Below are positions 64,000 to 64,000 of a stretch of DNA of 64,000 bases, in pieces. Source of the stretch: JAAYTD01 sp964472015 (lineage in GTDB: Bacteria > Bacteroidota > Ignavibacteria > Kapaibacteriales > UBA2268); assembly GCA_964472015.1 (NCBI GenBank), contig CAYYIP010000002.1, forward strand, positions 124,001 to 188,000, read 5' to 3'. A program made the translations under genes and the position numbers. The notes beneath the pieces are model-generated. The model was not told the DNA's origin. It was given only the letters and a program-made list of their open reading frames with translations, and ran no database searches. Every line of letters begins with the position of its first letter. The first letter of the stretch is position 1.

Positions 64000-64000
64000 T

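Overview
The window is very AT-rich chromosomal DNA from an outer-membrane-bearing bacterium of the Bacteroidota/Chlorobiota side of the FCB group (Kapabacteria- or Ignavibacteria-like is my best guess; species not identifiable by eye). Evidence: four exported proteins end in type IX secretion (T9SS) sorting domains; there are Lol, MsbA-like, LpxH and heptosyltransferase-like envelope genes; Omp28, DUF2723 and two-subunit KorAB proteins are present; most genes lack a Shine-Dalgarno sequence; and promoters of the Bacteroidota form TTTG-N19/20-TAnnTTTG can be read directly before a tRNA pair, nuoH, korAB, nusA and the DUF2723 gene. There is no phage, transposon, integrase or CRISPR array. The window is mostly housekeeping, interleaved with exported proteins and two decaying genes.

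Layout. 1-6.2 kb: the end of a giant T9SS cargo protein with a beta-helix core. 6.5-10.9 kb: M20 dipeptidase, lytic transglycosylase, an orphan nuoH and a polyprenol-phosphate glycosyltransferase. 10.9-14.8 kb: coaD and an exported EEP-family hydrolase on the minus strand, then pspA and a short CstA-like transporter on the plus strand. 14.9-17.5 kb: tRNA-Val, tRNA-Leu and rpsA with a repeat-built acidic tail. 17.6-20.8 kb: a broken helix-hairpin-helix/beta-barrel gene, a DMT protein and an Omp28-like lipoprotein. 20.9-25.1 kb: korA-korB-mrp operon. 25.1-33.4 kb: a run of minus-strand genes (PfkB kinase, unknown exported protein, barrel protein, T9SS cargo plus vWA-OmpA lipoprotein, lpxH, GT9, barrel protein). 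33.7-38.6 kb: uvrC, an MsbA-like exporter and tsaD. 38.8-43.6 kb: T9SS cargo, TlpA-like thioredoxin, M16 peptidase, malate dehydrogenase and a TraB/GumN lipoprotein. 43.8-49.4 kb: yajC, nusA and infB, with an unusual nusA leader. 49.6-54.2 kb: L,D-transpeptidase and a giant DUF2723 membrane protein. 54.2-54.9 kb: an intergenic region holding the multiply frameshifted C-terminal remnant of a restriction-modification adenine methyltransferase. 54.9-64 kb: T9SS cargo, rarA with a lolC/E permease, a CBM9-like exported protein, aspartate kinase, rfbA and a sensor histidine kinase.

How the parts fit. KorAB with malate dehydrogenase gives two TCA-cycle steps using low-potential ferredoxin chemistry, and Mrp in the same operon could supply Fe-S clusters. 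LpxH, the MsbA-like exporter, the GT9 and the Lol-type permease build the outer membrane into which the barrel and OmpA proteins insert. The T9SS cargos imply a secretion machine encoded elsewhere. No complete new defence or biosynthetic system is visible. The most informative unexplained signals are the methylase relic (54519-54767), the in-frame-stop plus frameshift pseudogene (17576-19494), the nusA leader (promoter followed at once by a terminator-like hairpin) and the overlapping inverted repeats in front of pspA.
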